Positions 23,999 through 32,533 of a stretch of 36,248 bases of DNA are shown one piece after another. Numbering within the stretch: position 1 is the first letter of the stretch; each line of letters opens with the position of its first letter. The notes under the pieces were generated by a model. It saw nothing but the letters and a program-made list of their open reading frames with translations, was not told where the DNA came from and made no database searches. The stretch is from Thermofilaceae archaeon (lineage in GTDB: Archaea; Thermoproteota; Thermoprotei; Thermofilales; Thermofilaceae): the NCBI GenBank assembly GCA_038731975.1, contig JAVYQJ010000012.1, positions 1-36,248 on the forward strand, in the 5' to 3' direction. Both the position numbers and the translations under genes were made by a program.

Positions 23999-24473
23999 GC
24001 CCATCGGGCGCGCGAGAAGCTGAACCGTTGGGCAACCCCGGCGCCAGCGGGCTCGCGACCCCTAGCTGCATCGGCTCCCCGCAGACAGGGCCGCCGCTCA
24101 AAGCAGCCCGCTCCCGCAGAGCCCTCGTGGGGTAATAGTCACAGTGCTCCTCACACTTAAGGGCGGTCTCTCCACCGCGTCGCAGGATCAGAGGCTACTG
24201 GGTGGCGGTGCCGGCTTCGCGAGCAATAGGAGGTTATCGTGGGGCGGCGCGCCTGTAGATCTGCCCTGCCGCCAGCCCTCGAACGAGTTGCTGTCAGTGT
24301 AGGGAAGGTGGCCGGTTATGAGGCGCGCTAACGGGCGTAGCGTCCCCTGGCGTGGAGGATGCGCATCTCGAGCCCTTCTCGAGGGGTTCGTTGCAGGTTA
24401 CGCTGGTCCCCAGCTCGATCCTTAACGATCTTCTGCCCGCGGTGGGTTGCCCGGCTATCGCTCCAGGCACCCT
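23999..24473. other. Gene-poor interval
   Basis: No gene can be supported in about 475 nt. Only short open stretches are seen on both strands, and the composition is high in GC like coding DNA, so it could hold unrecognisable gene remnants. Confidence 0.35.
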
Positions 24474-24908
24474 TTAGAACCAGTACTGGGGGGCTTCGCT
24501 CTCCCTAACGACATCCTCGTCGGAGAACCTCCACTTGCCTCTCAAGTCCAGGATCACTATCCCCAGCTCCCCTCCAAGCTTGTCGCTGATCAGCACTTCG
24601 TACTCGAGGTGGGAGATCATCACGTCGCACCGAACGGGGCCCACGACCCTATCCTTAGCCTCGGCGAGCACCTCGGCTGCCCCAGGAACTAGGTAGTTCC
24701 TCACCGGTCCCCCGGCGGTGCCCACCTCCACTAGGTAGGCGTCCTCCGGCGGTGGCCATAAGCCTAGTTCTAGGGCTAGCCTGCGCGGGATGAGTAGCTG
24801 TGGGGTTTCTGCCTCGAAGCTGGAGTTGACGAGCGCGCTGCTAACTACCTCCCTCCCGCTCCTCAGCGACCTTACCCTCAGCTTCACTCTCACCGCCACG
24901 ATGAGCAC
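24474..24908 (-). CDS. Retropepsin-fold protein lacking the catalytic aspartate
   Basis: The 144-residue protein resembles the small clan AA proteins at 814-1173 and 2292-2663: VVSSALVNSSFEAETPQLLI and PRRLALELGLWPP match the segment A-[LF]-V-D-T-G-A ... LP..LA..LGL, and a C-terminal YEVLISDKLGGELGIVILDL replaces the usual G...L..LGL signature. The catalytic D-T-G reads N-S-S, so it cannot be an aspartic peptidase by the usual mechanism. A binding or regulatory role is possible. GTG 24908 is given as start; later GTG codons at 24897 and 24891 are alternatives, with AGAGGG just upstream. The start lies next to two 20-bp palindromes spaced 30 nt apart. Confidence 0.55.
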   Translation of the reverse strand: MLIVAVRVKLRVRSLRSGREVVSSALVNSSFEAETPQLLIPRRLALELGLWPPPEDAYLVEVGTAGGPVRNYLVPGAAEVLAEAKDRVVGPVRCDVMISHLEYEVLISDKLGGELGIVILDLRGKWRFSDEDVVRESEAPQYWF

Positions 24909-24916
24909 CCCTCTTA

Positions 24917-24966
24917 ATCGGGTAGATGTGGCCGATCCTCCTCCTGATCGGGTAAATGTGCCCGAT
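24917..24966. repeat. Tandem pair of 20-bp imperfect palindromes, 30-nt period
   Basis: ATCGGGTAGATGTGGCCGAT at 24917-24936 recurs as ATCGGGTAAATGTGCCCGAT at 24947-24966. Each has ends ATCGG and CCGAT in inverted orientation. The 30-nt period is close to three helical turns, so two dimeric proteins could bind on the same face. The position, 9 nt upstream of the GTG start of the minus-strand gene at 24908, suggests operators for that gene. Confidence 0.75.
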
Positions 24967-25384
24967 CCTCGCCCTCAACCTGTGAATGCTCATGCACCCT
25001 CGAATAACACGCCCCCAGCCACTAATAACTCTACCTAGCCCAGGCCTTGAACGGATCTCCCAACCGGGAAGTGGGGTAAAGCGCGGTTTCACGCTCCGCA
25101 TCCCTCGTAGACGAGCCTGAACAGTCGACAGCCTACCACCCCCCTCACCGCTCGCAACAGCTTACAGGGGACTTAACATCTCCCGGGCAGTTAATCGTGA
25201 AGGTTCTTAAAGTGAAGAAGCTTGTGGGCTACTCGAGGAGGCTCCTGCACATCTATTAAGGCGTATTTCAAGTTGCAACGCTGTCTAATGCTCTAGGCTT
25301 GAGTGATCTCGGGTATGGCCGGGCCTGCGCGCGCAGTCGCTGTCCTGGTTTTGTCGAGAAGAGAAAAAGGGTGGTTTTTGATTT
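24967..25384. other. Non-coding interval between the retropepsin-like gene and the type III-D operon end
   Basis: No supported gene is seen. A 20-codon open stretch at 25197-25259 (VKVLKVKKLVGYSRRLLHIY) could be a gene remnant. Nothing clearly marks the terminator of the cas operon. Confidence 0.35.
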
Positions 25385-26242
25385 TCAGCCGCGGAGCAGT
25401 TTTAAGAAATCTTCCAGCTTCACTGCCGGTGTCTTGAGGGGGTTCGCCAGCCCAACTCCGCCCTTGTCCTCCGCTAGCTTCACGACGTGGAACTCCGCGC
25501 TTTCGAGCTGGAGGAGGCCGAGGCCCGCGCTCTTCCGGCCGCCGATGCTGAGCCCCACTTCCTTGACGGCTTCCAGCGTTGAAGCTAGCAGCTTGGCTGA
25601 GGGCGAGCCGAGCCTCTCCACCTCCCCGACCATCACGAGTGGTACCGACACCTCAGCCTCTGTGGTCTCGACAGTATAGAGGACCCCCTCCTGCACTTTA
25701 AGGTCCTTCCTGCTGATGCCGACACCCGGCCTGCGCTGGGTTTGGGCGGTTAGGAGGGTGTCGAGGAAGCGCACGCTGCCGGCTCTCACCTGGTTGCCGA
25801 AGAGCTTCCCGATTGGGCAGTGGTAGGCGAGGTACTCGACGAGCATCCAAGCCGGGTCTTCGGGAGCCCTGAGCTCCTCCTCGCTGTAGCCGATGCTGAG
25901 GAGCACGCGCTTCACGTCATCGGGCTTGAAGGGCGGGGCTTCCTCACCTCTCAACGCCCTCCCGAAGCCTTCGAGCAGGTCCTTCACGCTGCTCTTCGGT
26001 TCGCTGGACAGGGCTACCCTCTCCACGGCCAGCTTCTCGATCTCGCTCAGTGGCATCGAGGGTGCCAGCTTCTCGGCTATCGCCCTGAAAGCCCCCTTCC
26101 AGGTGGAGGAGGGTACGAGGAGCCTCCCGAGGCTCCTCAGCCTCAGCGCGTAGAGGACGTTGGCCTCCCTGGCTCCACCGACGTGCACGGGTGTTCTAGC
26201 GGTGAACTGCAGCTTCCCGACGAACTTCACCTCGTACGCCAC
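25385..26242 (-). CDS. Cas7-like RAMP protein, last gene of the type III-D operon
   Basis: The 285-residue protein is a RAMP. It has the first strand LQFTARTPVHVGGAREANVL, then LVPSSTWKGAFRAIAEKL (the P.SS.KG..R motif), HCPIGKLFGNQVRAGSVRFL (a C..G.LFG version of the zinc or fold loop of the other Cas7 subunits), and the glycine-rich loop GLSIGGRKSAGLGLLQL. The aspartate that cuts RNA in Csm3-type subunits is absent; the aligned region reads EANVLYALR. So it is probably a non-cleaving backbone or capping subunit. The GTG start 26240-26242 follows directly after the csx10 stop (TAG then GTG). Confidence 0.85.
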   Translation of the reverse strand: MAYEVKFVGKLQFTARTPVHVGGAREANVLYALRLRSLGRLLVPSSTWKGAFRAIAEKLAPSMPLSEIEKLAVERVALSSEPKSSVKDLLEGFGRALRGEEAPPFKPDDVKRVLLSIGYSEEELRAPEDPAWMLVEYLAYHCPIGKLFGNQVRAGSVRFLDTLLTAQTQRRPGVGISRKDLKVQEGVLYTVETTEAEVSVPLVMVGEVERLGSPSAKLLASTLEAVKEVGLSIGGRKSAGLGLLQLESAEFHVVKLAEDKGGVGLANPLKTPAVKLEDFLKLLRG

Positions 26243-27223
26243 CTACCTCACCCCCAGCAGGCTGGTGTACTCTTCGAGCGGTATGAGGGAGTTCAAGCCG
26301 ACCACCTTGAAGTCCGCCACGCTGATAGGTAGGCCGGTCCTCAGCGCAGCGGGGTCGCCGCCTGCCTCGGCCAGCACAAGGCTGCCGGGCCTGGCCAGCC
26401 TGACGATCGGCCTCATCTTCCCCTGAAGGATGTCCCAGCCGAGCTGCATCGTGATCTCCCTCCCCACCACCCTGCCCACCTTCAGGCTCTCCCCCCTCCA
26501 CCGGATCCACTCGACCGGGGCTAGCGGGGAGAGGGCAATGAAAGCGCCCCTCTCGGGCACGGGTTTCGCCTCCACGGGGGTTAGGGTGAGGTCGGCCCAG
26601 CCGAAGCCCCTCGACTGGCCCCTGCCCACCGCGACTTCGAGCGAGCTGGGGAGGTTGAAGTTGTCCGGCGCGGCCACCCAGGCCCAGAAGGCGGAGCCCT
26701 CGGCGATCGCCTCGTAGTCGAAGAGGAGCCCCTTCACCGCCGACGCCCTCTCCTTGCTGATCCCCACGGACGTGGCCCTGAAGGTCCTCAGCCTGTAGCT
26801 CCTCAGCCTGCCTCCCTCCGCGTAGACGAAGCGCCCGTGGAGAGGCTCCATCGGCCCACCGTCCCTCGGGCAGACCAGCGGGAACCTGAGCCCGCCTCCC
26901 TGCTCAAGCGCCCTAGCGGCCTCCGCGGTCGCGTCCACCCTGTGGTCGCAGCGCTTGCACGCCGCCATGAAGGGCGTTGCCGGCAGCGTCCTCCTCCCGT
27001 TGGCGAGCGGGAGGCCCGGCGACGCGAGGAGCGTGGGCTCCTGCGCCTCCCTCCTGAGATCGTCCCTCCCCAGCTTCCCAGCCCTGTAGAGGGCCGTGAG
27101 GATCGCCCCCCTCAGCGTCGATCCGGGGATGTAGCTGTGCGGCCTCACGTAGCCCCTCTCAGTCCTCCTCGCCGTGACGATGGCGGGGCTCTTCAGCACC
27201 AGCCTAGCCTCGTAGAGCCTCAC
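26243..27223 (-). CDS. csx10: Csx10-like Cas5-group RAMP of the type III-D complex
   Basis: Csx10 is the Cas5-type subunit of III-D complexes and should bind the crRNA 5' handle beside Cas10. This protein begins VRLYEARLVLKSPAIVTARR, then YVRPHSYIPGSTLRGAILTAL, with a zinc-type CKRC at FMAACKRCDHR and a later CPRDGG. TFRATSVGISKERASAVKGL and YEAIAEGSAFWAWV match the Csx10 pattern, and VGRGQSRGFGWADLTL is the glycine-rich RAMP loop. The start is GTG 27221-27223, which overlaps the upstream stop as GTGA; the in-frame extension upstream is low in complexity. The length is 326 residues. Confidence 0.85.
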   Translation of the reverse strand: MRLYEARLVLKSPAIVTARRTERGYVRPHSYIPGSTLRGAILTALYRAGKLGRDDLRREAQEPTLLASPGLPLANGRRTLPATPFMAACKRCDHRVDATAEAARALEQGGGLRFPLVCPRDGGPMEPLHGRFVYAEGGRLRSYRLRTFRATSVGISKERASAVKGLLFDYEAIAEGSAFWAWVAAPDNFNLPSSLEVAVGRGQSRGFGWADLTLTPVEAKPVPERGAFIALSPLAPVEWIRWRGESLKVGRVVGREITMQLGWDILQGKMRPIVRLARPGSLVLAEAGGDPAALRTGLPISVADFKVVGLNSLIPLEEYTSLLGVR

Positions 27224-27879
27224 GGGCCCACCACCCCCACCCAGAGCCAGGATCTGAGCTCCGAGAGCAGCTGCCTCCACTCCTCGCCCACCAGGGCGTC
27301 GAGGAGGCCCTCGTCCTCCAGCCTCGCGTCCACCATCGACCGCCTCCCGAACCTCCCGGTCCGCAGCTCGGCTACGGCAAGGAGGAGGAGGGGCAGCAGA
27401 TCCCTCCCCTCGCCGATCAGCCTCAACTCCCCCTTGAACTCCACACCGGGCGGTAGGTGCTCCATCGAGTACAGCTTACCCCGCTCAGCCGTTAGCGTCC
27501 TATCGTTCAGCGAGACCCTCCAGATCACCTCCGTGGCCGCTTCACCCACCAGCTTGAAGTCGCTGACATGCAGGAGCGCACCTTCTCCGCCCGGCCAGCC
27601 GAAGAGCTCGCAAACCGAGCAGGCGCGCCCCATCGCCCTGTGCGCTTCAGCGATCCTCGAGGGCTCCACCTCACCGCAGCTGGTGAAGCCGTAGTGGGCG
27701 GCGACCCTGCTGGCTGAGCTGCGCAGCGCCCCCTTCACGCTGCTCCCCGGAATGTACAGCTCGTAGCGGTCTCCGACCAGCTTCCTGGCGTGCACCACGT
27801 CGGCCCCCATCACCTCGGGGATGCCCCAGCCGACGGTCAGCAGCGTTACAGACCTGAACCTCATGCCGATCCTGATCAT
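27220..27879 (-). CDS. Cas7-like (Csm3-type) RAMP of the type III-D complex
   Basis: This 219-residue RAMP reads RFRSVTLLTVGWGIPEVMGA then DVVHARK, followed by YELYIPGSSVKGALRSSASR. The cysteine loop is ACSVCELFGWPGGEGALLHV, then SDFKLVG. Asp27 in MGADVVHARK sits where Csm3 proteins carry the catalytic aspartate, so it may cut target RNA. It lacks a clean C-terminal glycine loop (RTGRFGRRSM). Start ATG 27877-27879 overlaps the cas10 stop as ATGA, and its own stop overlaps csx10. It is one of five Cas7-type proteins in this operon. Confidence 0.88.
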   Translation of the reverse strand: MIRIGMRFRSVTLLTVGWGIPEVMGADVVHARKLVGDRYELYIPGSSVKGALRSSASRVAAHYGFTSCGEVEPSRIAEAHRAMGRACSVCELFGWPGGEGALLHVSDFKLVGEAATEVIWRVSLNDRTLTAERGKLYSMEHLPPGVEFKGELRLIGEGRDLLPLLLLAVAELRTGRFGRRSMVDARLEDEGLLDALVGEEWRQLLSELRSWLWVGVVGP

Positions 27880-30638
27880 CGCGCACCACCCCCGGCGAGC
27901 TTGATCATGTTGATCACGTCGGCGAGCGGAGCCACACCGCCCCCCGGCCGGTCGAGCAGCGTCCTGCCTATCAGCTTGGCTAGCGCCCCGTAAGCCTCAG
28001 CGAGCTCCTCGCCCACCTCCCTGGACTGCTGCCTGAGAGCGTAGATGTACAGCTTCTCCCTCCAGTACTGGGAGTCGAGCACCTGGCCCCAAGCCCGCAT
28101 AACAGCGTTCCGCAGCGCCCTCAGCCTCGCCCGCTCTTCTCGACCCAGCACTTCGCCCTCCGGCCTCGAGGCGAGGTAGGCCCTCCCTAGTGCCAGCTTG
28201 TGGAGCTCGAAGCTGCGGGGGTTGCTCCAACCAGCCAGCTCGAAGACCGTGCTGAAGAGCGTCTCCCACGCCTCCGGCTGCTTCCCGGGTCTGACGTCGA
28301 TGAGGTACGGCTGCGCGCTGTCCGCGCGCCTCTCGAGCCTCCTCCTGGCGATCTCGGCGGCGCTTAACCCCATGGCTGCTTCACAGAACCTGTCGGAGAT
28401 GTAGCACAGCCGCTCAACGGCGCTGCTGCCGGAGGGTGAGCCAGACTCGTAGATGTCGAACACGAGGGCGCCGACCTGGCCGCTGGCACCGCCCATCTTC
28501 TTTACACAGTCCTTCGCGGCACGGAGGAGCTCGCCCGCGCAATCGATGAGCGACCAGACGCTCATCGCGACCGGCCCCGCGGCGACCGCCACCGAGAGGC
28601 CTCGGGCGAGGCCGAGCTGCCTGCAGAACTCCTCGGCGATGTAGTGGGCCAGGATCGGCGCAGCCCACGAGGGGGCGAGGATCAGGCCGTCGTCGCCGCC
28701 CATGTAGATGGTCCCCAGGTAGACCTGCGAGACGGCCTTCTCAGCCTCGTCGCTGCCGGCCACCTCCCTCACCCCCTGGTAGAGCGCCTCGAGCGCCCTG
28801 AGGTAGGCCCTCTTGATCGCTACGTCTATGCGGAAGCTCCTCTCGACGGCGTCGGTGAACGAGATGGCCTCGAGCATGAAGGACCCCATCATGTTCCCAT
28901 CGAACTTCACCACGGCGTAGTTCCTCTTCTGCACCCCCTTCTCCAGCTCCTCGAAATCGTGGCCGGCGATGATCTCCATGATCCTCTTCGAAGCGTCACC
29001 CCACCCCCTATCGAACGCCTCGCTCGGGCTGAAGCGTCGCCCGGCCACCTGGATTTGCGACTCCCACTTAGCCCTGAAGTGGAACTCGGAGCCCAGCTTG
29101 TAGAGCCTCGCGCAGGTTTCGCAGGTGTCGACCGGCCCCTCCGGCGTCTCCGCCTTCTGCACCGCCGGCGCGCTGTAGCAGAGTCGGCAGAGCCTCTCAA
29201 CCGGTTGCGCGCTCAAACCGCCCAGCTCGACGCTGTGCTTCTTCAGCGACATAGCTTGGGCCAGTAGGTCGGCAGCTAAGGCGTAGCTGCTCGTGAAGGG
29301 TTGCCTCACGCAGTAGATCCTGACGCCTCCCACGAGCCTCTCATACCCTCCGACGAGCTGCTCGACGCGCTCGGCCAAGCTCTCGGGGAGCAGCATCAGC
29401 AGGGTGCCGCCGCCCGAGTAGATCACGGCCTCTGGCGGGAGGCGCACGCCTTTGGTTCTGAGGTACATCGGGAGGTGGGCGTGGACGATGAGGTCGATCA
29501 GGTAGCTCGCCGCCGAGACAACCCTGATCTCCTGGCTCCTGTAGATGAACTCCTGCACGGAGCCGATATCGATCAGGACGAGCGAGAGCCCCGCGGGCGC
29601 AGCACCTTCGCGCCCCACCAGCTCCTCCCTGCCCAGCGCGGCAACCTTCTCGAGGAACTCCTGCGTGAGCTCCCTAACGGGGTCCTCGAGAGCGACGCCC
29701 TCCCTCCTCAGCAGCTCGATACTCCTGTAAGCCCTCCGCCAGAACTCCCAGTCGTCCCTTGAGACCCCGAGTAGCTTCTCCATCCTGGCCAGCTTCTCCC
29801 CGAGCAGCTTATCCACAAGCTCCGCCAAGCGGTCGGCGGCCGCTGCCAGCCGGTCGGCCTGGTTCAAGCTGCTCGCGGCGATGTGGTGCTCCCTGACGAG
29901 CCTAGCGATCGCCTCCACCTCGTCGTTGGGGAGCAGGCCGCCCAGGAGTTTGCGCGCGAGATCCTCTGACGCTTCGTAGTGCCTCTCTGGGTCCACAGCC
30001 TTACCGAGGTCGTGCAGAAGGGCGGCCAGCCTCACCCTCGCCTGCTGGAGCTCGTCAGCCCCGCGGAGGTGCTCGAGGGCCCAAGCCAAGGCCGATGTGA
30101 GGAGGGAGTGCGCCACGAGGCTCGAGGTGTTGAAGCCCGGCCTCGTGTCGGCGGGGAACTTCAGCCAAAGCCCGAGAACCAGCTCCGAGGTTCTCTCCTC
30201 GAAGAGCTCCTCGATCTGCCTGAAGTCCGCGCTCCGCAGGTTCGCCACGTACTCGGCGAAGATGTAGGGGTTCTCCACCGCCTCTTTAACGGCCCTCCTC
30301 TCCATGAGGCCCTCGGGCAGGAGCAGGTAGAGTGCGTTAGCCTTCAGCGGCGTCGGGGCCACGGGGGAGGCCTCCATGATGAGAGGCGACCTCAGCAGGA
30401 GCACAATCGCGTCCGCCGTCTTCCAGAGCAGCTCCCGCTCGCTCACCCCCGCCCGGCGCCAGGCGCCGACGAGGCGCTCCAGCAGGGTTCTCAGCAGGGA
30501 TAGGAGCTCCTCGAACTCCCTACGGTCGCCGTCGGTGACACGCCTCACGCTGACCGGCTGGTCCCTCTCCCACACTGGGACGCGCAGCCCCCTGTACACC
30601 GGGTAGGGCTCCCTAAACTCAAGCTTCAAGATGCTCAA
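27876..30638 (-). CDS. cas10: Cas10 (Csm1-like) of the type III-D system with HD and GGDD motifs
   Basis: The 920-residue large subunit has a canonical HD domain: His177 in LVAHSLL, His209-Asp210 in LAALLHDLGKAVD, His251-His252 in VREHHIAAS and Asp262 in NQADRLA. The first Palm is degenerate (IYSGGGTLLMLLPE). Zinc pairs CRLC (Cys484/487) and CETC (Cys506/509) follow. The second Palm has VKFDGNMMGSF (Asp580) and the cyclase motif IYMGGDDGLIL (Gly647-Asp650). So both DNA cleavage and cyclic oligoadenylate synthesis are predicted. III-D Cas10 proteins are often described as lacking HD, so its presence is notable. The start is TTG 30636-30638 or TTG 30627-30629; both overlap or adjoin the previous gene end. 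Confidence 0.95.
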   Translation of the reverse strand: MSILKLEFREPYPVYRGLRVPVWERDQPVSVRRVTDGDRREFEELLSLLRTLLERLVGAWRRAGVSERELLWKTADAIVLLLRSPLIMEASPVAPTPLKANALYLLLPEGLMERRAVKEAVENPYIFAEYVANLRSADFRQIEELFEERTSELVLGLWLKFPADTRPGFNTSSLVAHSLLTSALAWALEHLRGADELQQARVRLAALLHDLGKAVDPERHYEASEDLARKLLGGLLPNDEVEAIARLVREHHIAASSLNQADRLAAAADRLAELVDKLLGEKLARMEKLLGVSRDDWEFWRRAYRSIELLRREGVALEDPVRELTQEFLEKVAALGREELVGREGAAPAGLSLVLIDIGSVQEFIYRSQEIRVVSAASYLIDLIVHAHLPMYLRTKGVRLPPEAVIYSGGGTLLMLLPESLAERVEQLVGGYERLVGGVRIYCVRQPFTSSYALAADLLAQAMSLKKHSVELGGLSAQPVERLCRLCYSAPAVQKAETPEGPVDTCETCARLYKLGSEFHFRAKWESQIQVAGRRFSPSEAFDRGWGDASKRIMEIIAGHDFEELEKGVQKRNYAVVKFDGNMMGSFMLEAISFTDAVERSFRIDVAIKRAYLRALEALYQGVREVAGSDEAEKAVSQVYLGTIYMGGDDGLILAPSWAAPILAHYIAEEFCRQLGLARGLSVAVAAGPVAMSVWSLIDCAGELLRAAKDCVKKMGGASGQVGALVFDIYESGSPSGSSAVERLCYISDRFCEAAMGLSAAEIARRRLERRADSAQPYLIDVRPGKQPEAWETLFSTVFELAGWSNPRSFELHKLALGRAYLASRPEGEVLGREERARLRALRNAVMRAWGQVLDSQYWREKLYIYALRQQSREVGEELAEAYGALAKLIGRTLLDRPGGGVAPLADVINMIKLAGGGAR

Positions 30639-31635
30639 GCGCCCCCACCTCGTCCACGTCCAGGAGCTCGCCCCCGTACGTGGTTCTAACCAGCTTCACC
30701 AGCCCGGCGACCAATCTGCCCAGCACCTCGCCCTCAGCGCCGCCCCCAGGGGGTATCTCGAGCCCATCCACCTTCAAGGGTTGGGAGAAGGGGGCCAGCT
30801 CCAGCTTCTGCAGCTCGTACCTCACAACCCCAAAGACGTGGGGTAGATCACGCCTGTACTTCAGCTTGCCGAGCAGGACGGGCTTGCCAACCCTTGAGTC
30901 CCTCAGCCCCATCCCGTAGAGGAGGAGCCCGAGCTCCACCGGCTCAAGGCTTCTGAACGTTACCGAGCCCTTGAACACGCTCCCCGGCTTAACCGCCTCC
31001 AGCTTTTCACCCGTGGGCAGGTTCAGCCTCTCCGTCTCAACCCTCTCGCCAACGAAGTCGCTGAAGCTGACGAGCCCCTGCAGCCCTGCGGTCCCGAAGA
31101 GGTCGCAGAGCAGGCAGACCTCGCACTCCTCCCAACCCCCGGTGCAGTCGCACGGGGACCCCCGTTCCTCCCTCAAGGACTCCTCCCAGATCCTGTAGTG
31201 CCTCCAGCCCTGCTGGCCCCTAGCGGGGGGCCTGCCCGCTCCGCTAGCCCTGATGAAGCAGGACCTGAACCCCTCCCTTCCCCGCGCGAAGCTGAGCTCC
31301 AGCCTGCTCCTCACGTTCCCCTTCACGCTGCTGGCCGGTACAACGAGGCCTCGGGCGGTGGCCGAGAACGGCTGGTGGTCCAGCGAGATTGCCTTACTTA
31401 GCTCCGCGACCACAGCCTCCAGCTCCCTCCTCACCCGAGCTTGGCGGGCCTTGGCGAGCAGCCGCTCCTCAATCGCGAGCCTCAGGAAGCCCGAGCCGAC
31501 GTAGAGGTAGCTGTCGACCTCGTCCCCCACCCCCCTCGAGCAGGTCCTCAACGCCAGTTGCAGCCTGCCCGCCAACCCCTCCAGGCGGCTCCTATCCTTC
31601 GGCTTGCGCCTCACAACGCTAAGCGAGGGCTGCAC
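30619..31635 (-). CDS. Divergent Cas7-like RAMP of the type III-D operon
   Basis: The product of about 338 residues has RAMP features: GLVVPASSVKGNVRSRLELS, a cysteine loop EECEVCLLCDLFGTAGLQGL followed by VSFSDFVG, and VKPGSVFKGSVTFRSLEPVE. The N-terminal 90 residues form helices that precede the usual first strand, and the standard C-terminal glycine loop is not clear (GLRDSRVGKPVLLGKLKY). It may be a Csm5-like capping subunit, but this is uncertain. The start GTG 31633-31635 is preferred because GGAGGTG lies 7 nt upstream; GTG 31612-31614 is an alternative. It overlaps both neighbours, as typical in this operon. Confidence 0.8.
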   Translation of the reverse strand: MQPSLSVVRRKPKDRSRLEGLAGRLQLALRTCSRGVGDEVDSYLYVGSGFLRLAIEERLLAKARQARVRRELEAVVAELSKAISLDHQPFSATARGLVVPASSVKGNVRSRLELSFARGREGFRSCFIRASGAGRPPARGQQGWRHYRIWEESLREERGSPCDCTGGWEECEVCLLCDLFGTAGLQGLVSFSDFVGERVETERLNLPTGEKLEAVKPGSVFKGSVTFRSLEPVELGLLLYGMGLRDSRVGKPVLLGKLKYRRDLPHVFGVVRYELQKLELAPFSQPLKVDGLEIPPGGGAEGEVLGRLVAGLVKLVRTTYGGELLDVDEVGALEHLEA

Positions 31636-32533
31636 GGTCCCACACCTCCTCCAGCTTCGATAGCGCGCGCCAAGCGTTGTCACCCGACGCCTTCAACCAC
31701 CCATCGTACCGCTGGGCTAGGCCCGCCAAGTCGACCTCAACGTCCCTCTCGTCCACGGCCAGGAGCTTCGTGCCGCTGACCGTGCCGCCGGTGACCGAGA
31801 AGGAGAGGTTCTCGACCCGAACCTCACCGAAGCCTCTCGTCTTGAACCCGCCGACCCTCACCCAACCCTCGTGAAGCATCTTGAGGATCTTGGCCAGGAG
31901 GCCGAGCGCGTAGTTCGGGAGGTTCGTAGCCCTCACCGTGAGCTTGAACCTGGCGCCGGGCTCGACGAACTCGACCTGGTAGAGAGCACCACGGTACACG
32001 GCGCCCGTCCTCCTGTCGATCGCGATCCCCGTCCTAACCCCGAGGGGGACCTCGAGCAGCTGCCCCTTCTCGTCGAGCGGGTAAGCGTCGCTGAACTCCA
32101 CGTGCCCGGTGAAGGAGGGGGCGCCGAACATCTTGCAGAGGAGGCACGCGTCCTCGTGGAAAACCCTGAAGGCCCCGGGCTCATCCCCCTCCCTCTGCCT
32201 CTCCTGGATAAATTTCAGCAGGCTGGTTCCGTACTTCGGGCTCTCCCAGTCCATGCACGTATCCCCGCTCAACCCGCTGCAGACGGTCAACCCCTTGGCC
32301 CTCGCCAGCTGGATGGCGGTGCTCCTGAAGACCCCCTTCAGGCTGCTCCCCGGGATGTAGGGGACGCTCCTACCGCCCAGGTGGATCCTTATGACGGCCA
32401 GGTCGACTGCGCTGCCAAGCGGCGGCTCCCTGCCTGTTCCGACGCGGAGGGGGGTCTCGTTGACCAGCCAGCCCTCGATCACGGCGAGGCGGAGCAGCAG
32501 CCTGTGCGAGCTCCAGGGCACCGGCTGGCTCAT
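31619..32533 (-). CDS. Csm3-like Cas7 RAMP of the type III-D complex, catalytic Asp present
   Basis: This 304-residue backbone subunit reads VNETPLRVGTGREPPLGSAV then DLAVIRI, where Asp44 aligns with the RNA-cleaving Asp of Csm3. RSVPYIPGSSLKGVFRS follows, then a cysteine loop DACLLCKMFGAPSFTGHVEF with SDAYPLD, and a glycine-rich loop VRVGGFKTRGFGEVRV. It is closely related to the next gene upstream (same residues around Asp44), so the two look like a tandem duplication. The start ATG 32531-32533 overlaps the upstream stop as ATGA. Confidence 0.92.
   Translation of the reverse strand: MSQPVPWSSHRLLLRLAVIEGWLVNETPLRVGTGREPPLGSAVDLAVIRIHLGGRSVPYIPGSSLKGVFRSTAIQLARAKGLTVCSGLSGDTCMDWESPKYGTSLLKFIQERQREGDEPGAFRVFHEDACLLCKMFGAPSFTGHVEFSDAYPLDEKGQLLEVPLGVRTGIAIDRRTGAVYRGALYQVEFVEPGARFKLTVRATNLPNYALGLLAKILKMLHEGWVRVGGFKTRGFGEVRVENLSFSVTGGTVSGTKLLAVDERDVEVDLAGLAQRYDGWLKASGDNAWRALSKLEEVWDRAALA

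Noticed and set aside
26837-27694. 285-codon plus-strand frame opposite csx10 and a cas7 gene
   Set aside because: Antisense shadow; the Arg/Pro-rich product lacks any motif while the minus strand encodes clear RAMPs.
28644-29267. Long plus-strand frame opposite cas10
   Set aside because: Antisense shadow of a GC-rich gene with strong family motifs on the minus strand; no motif of its own.
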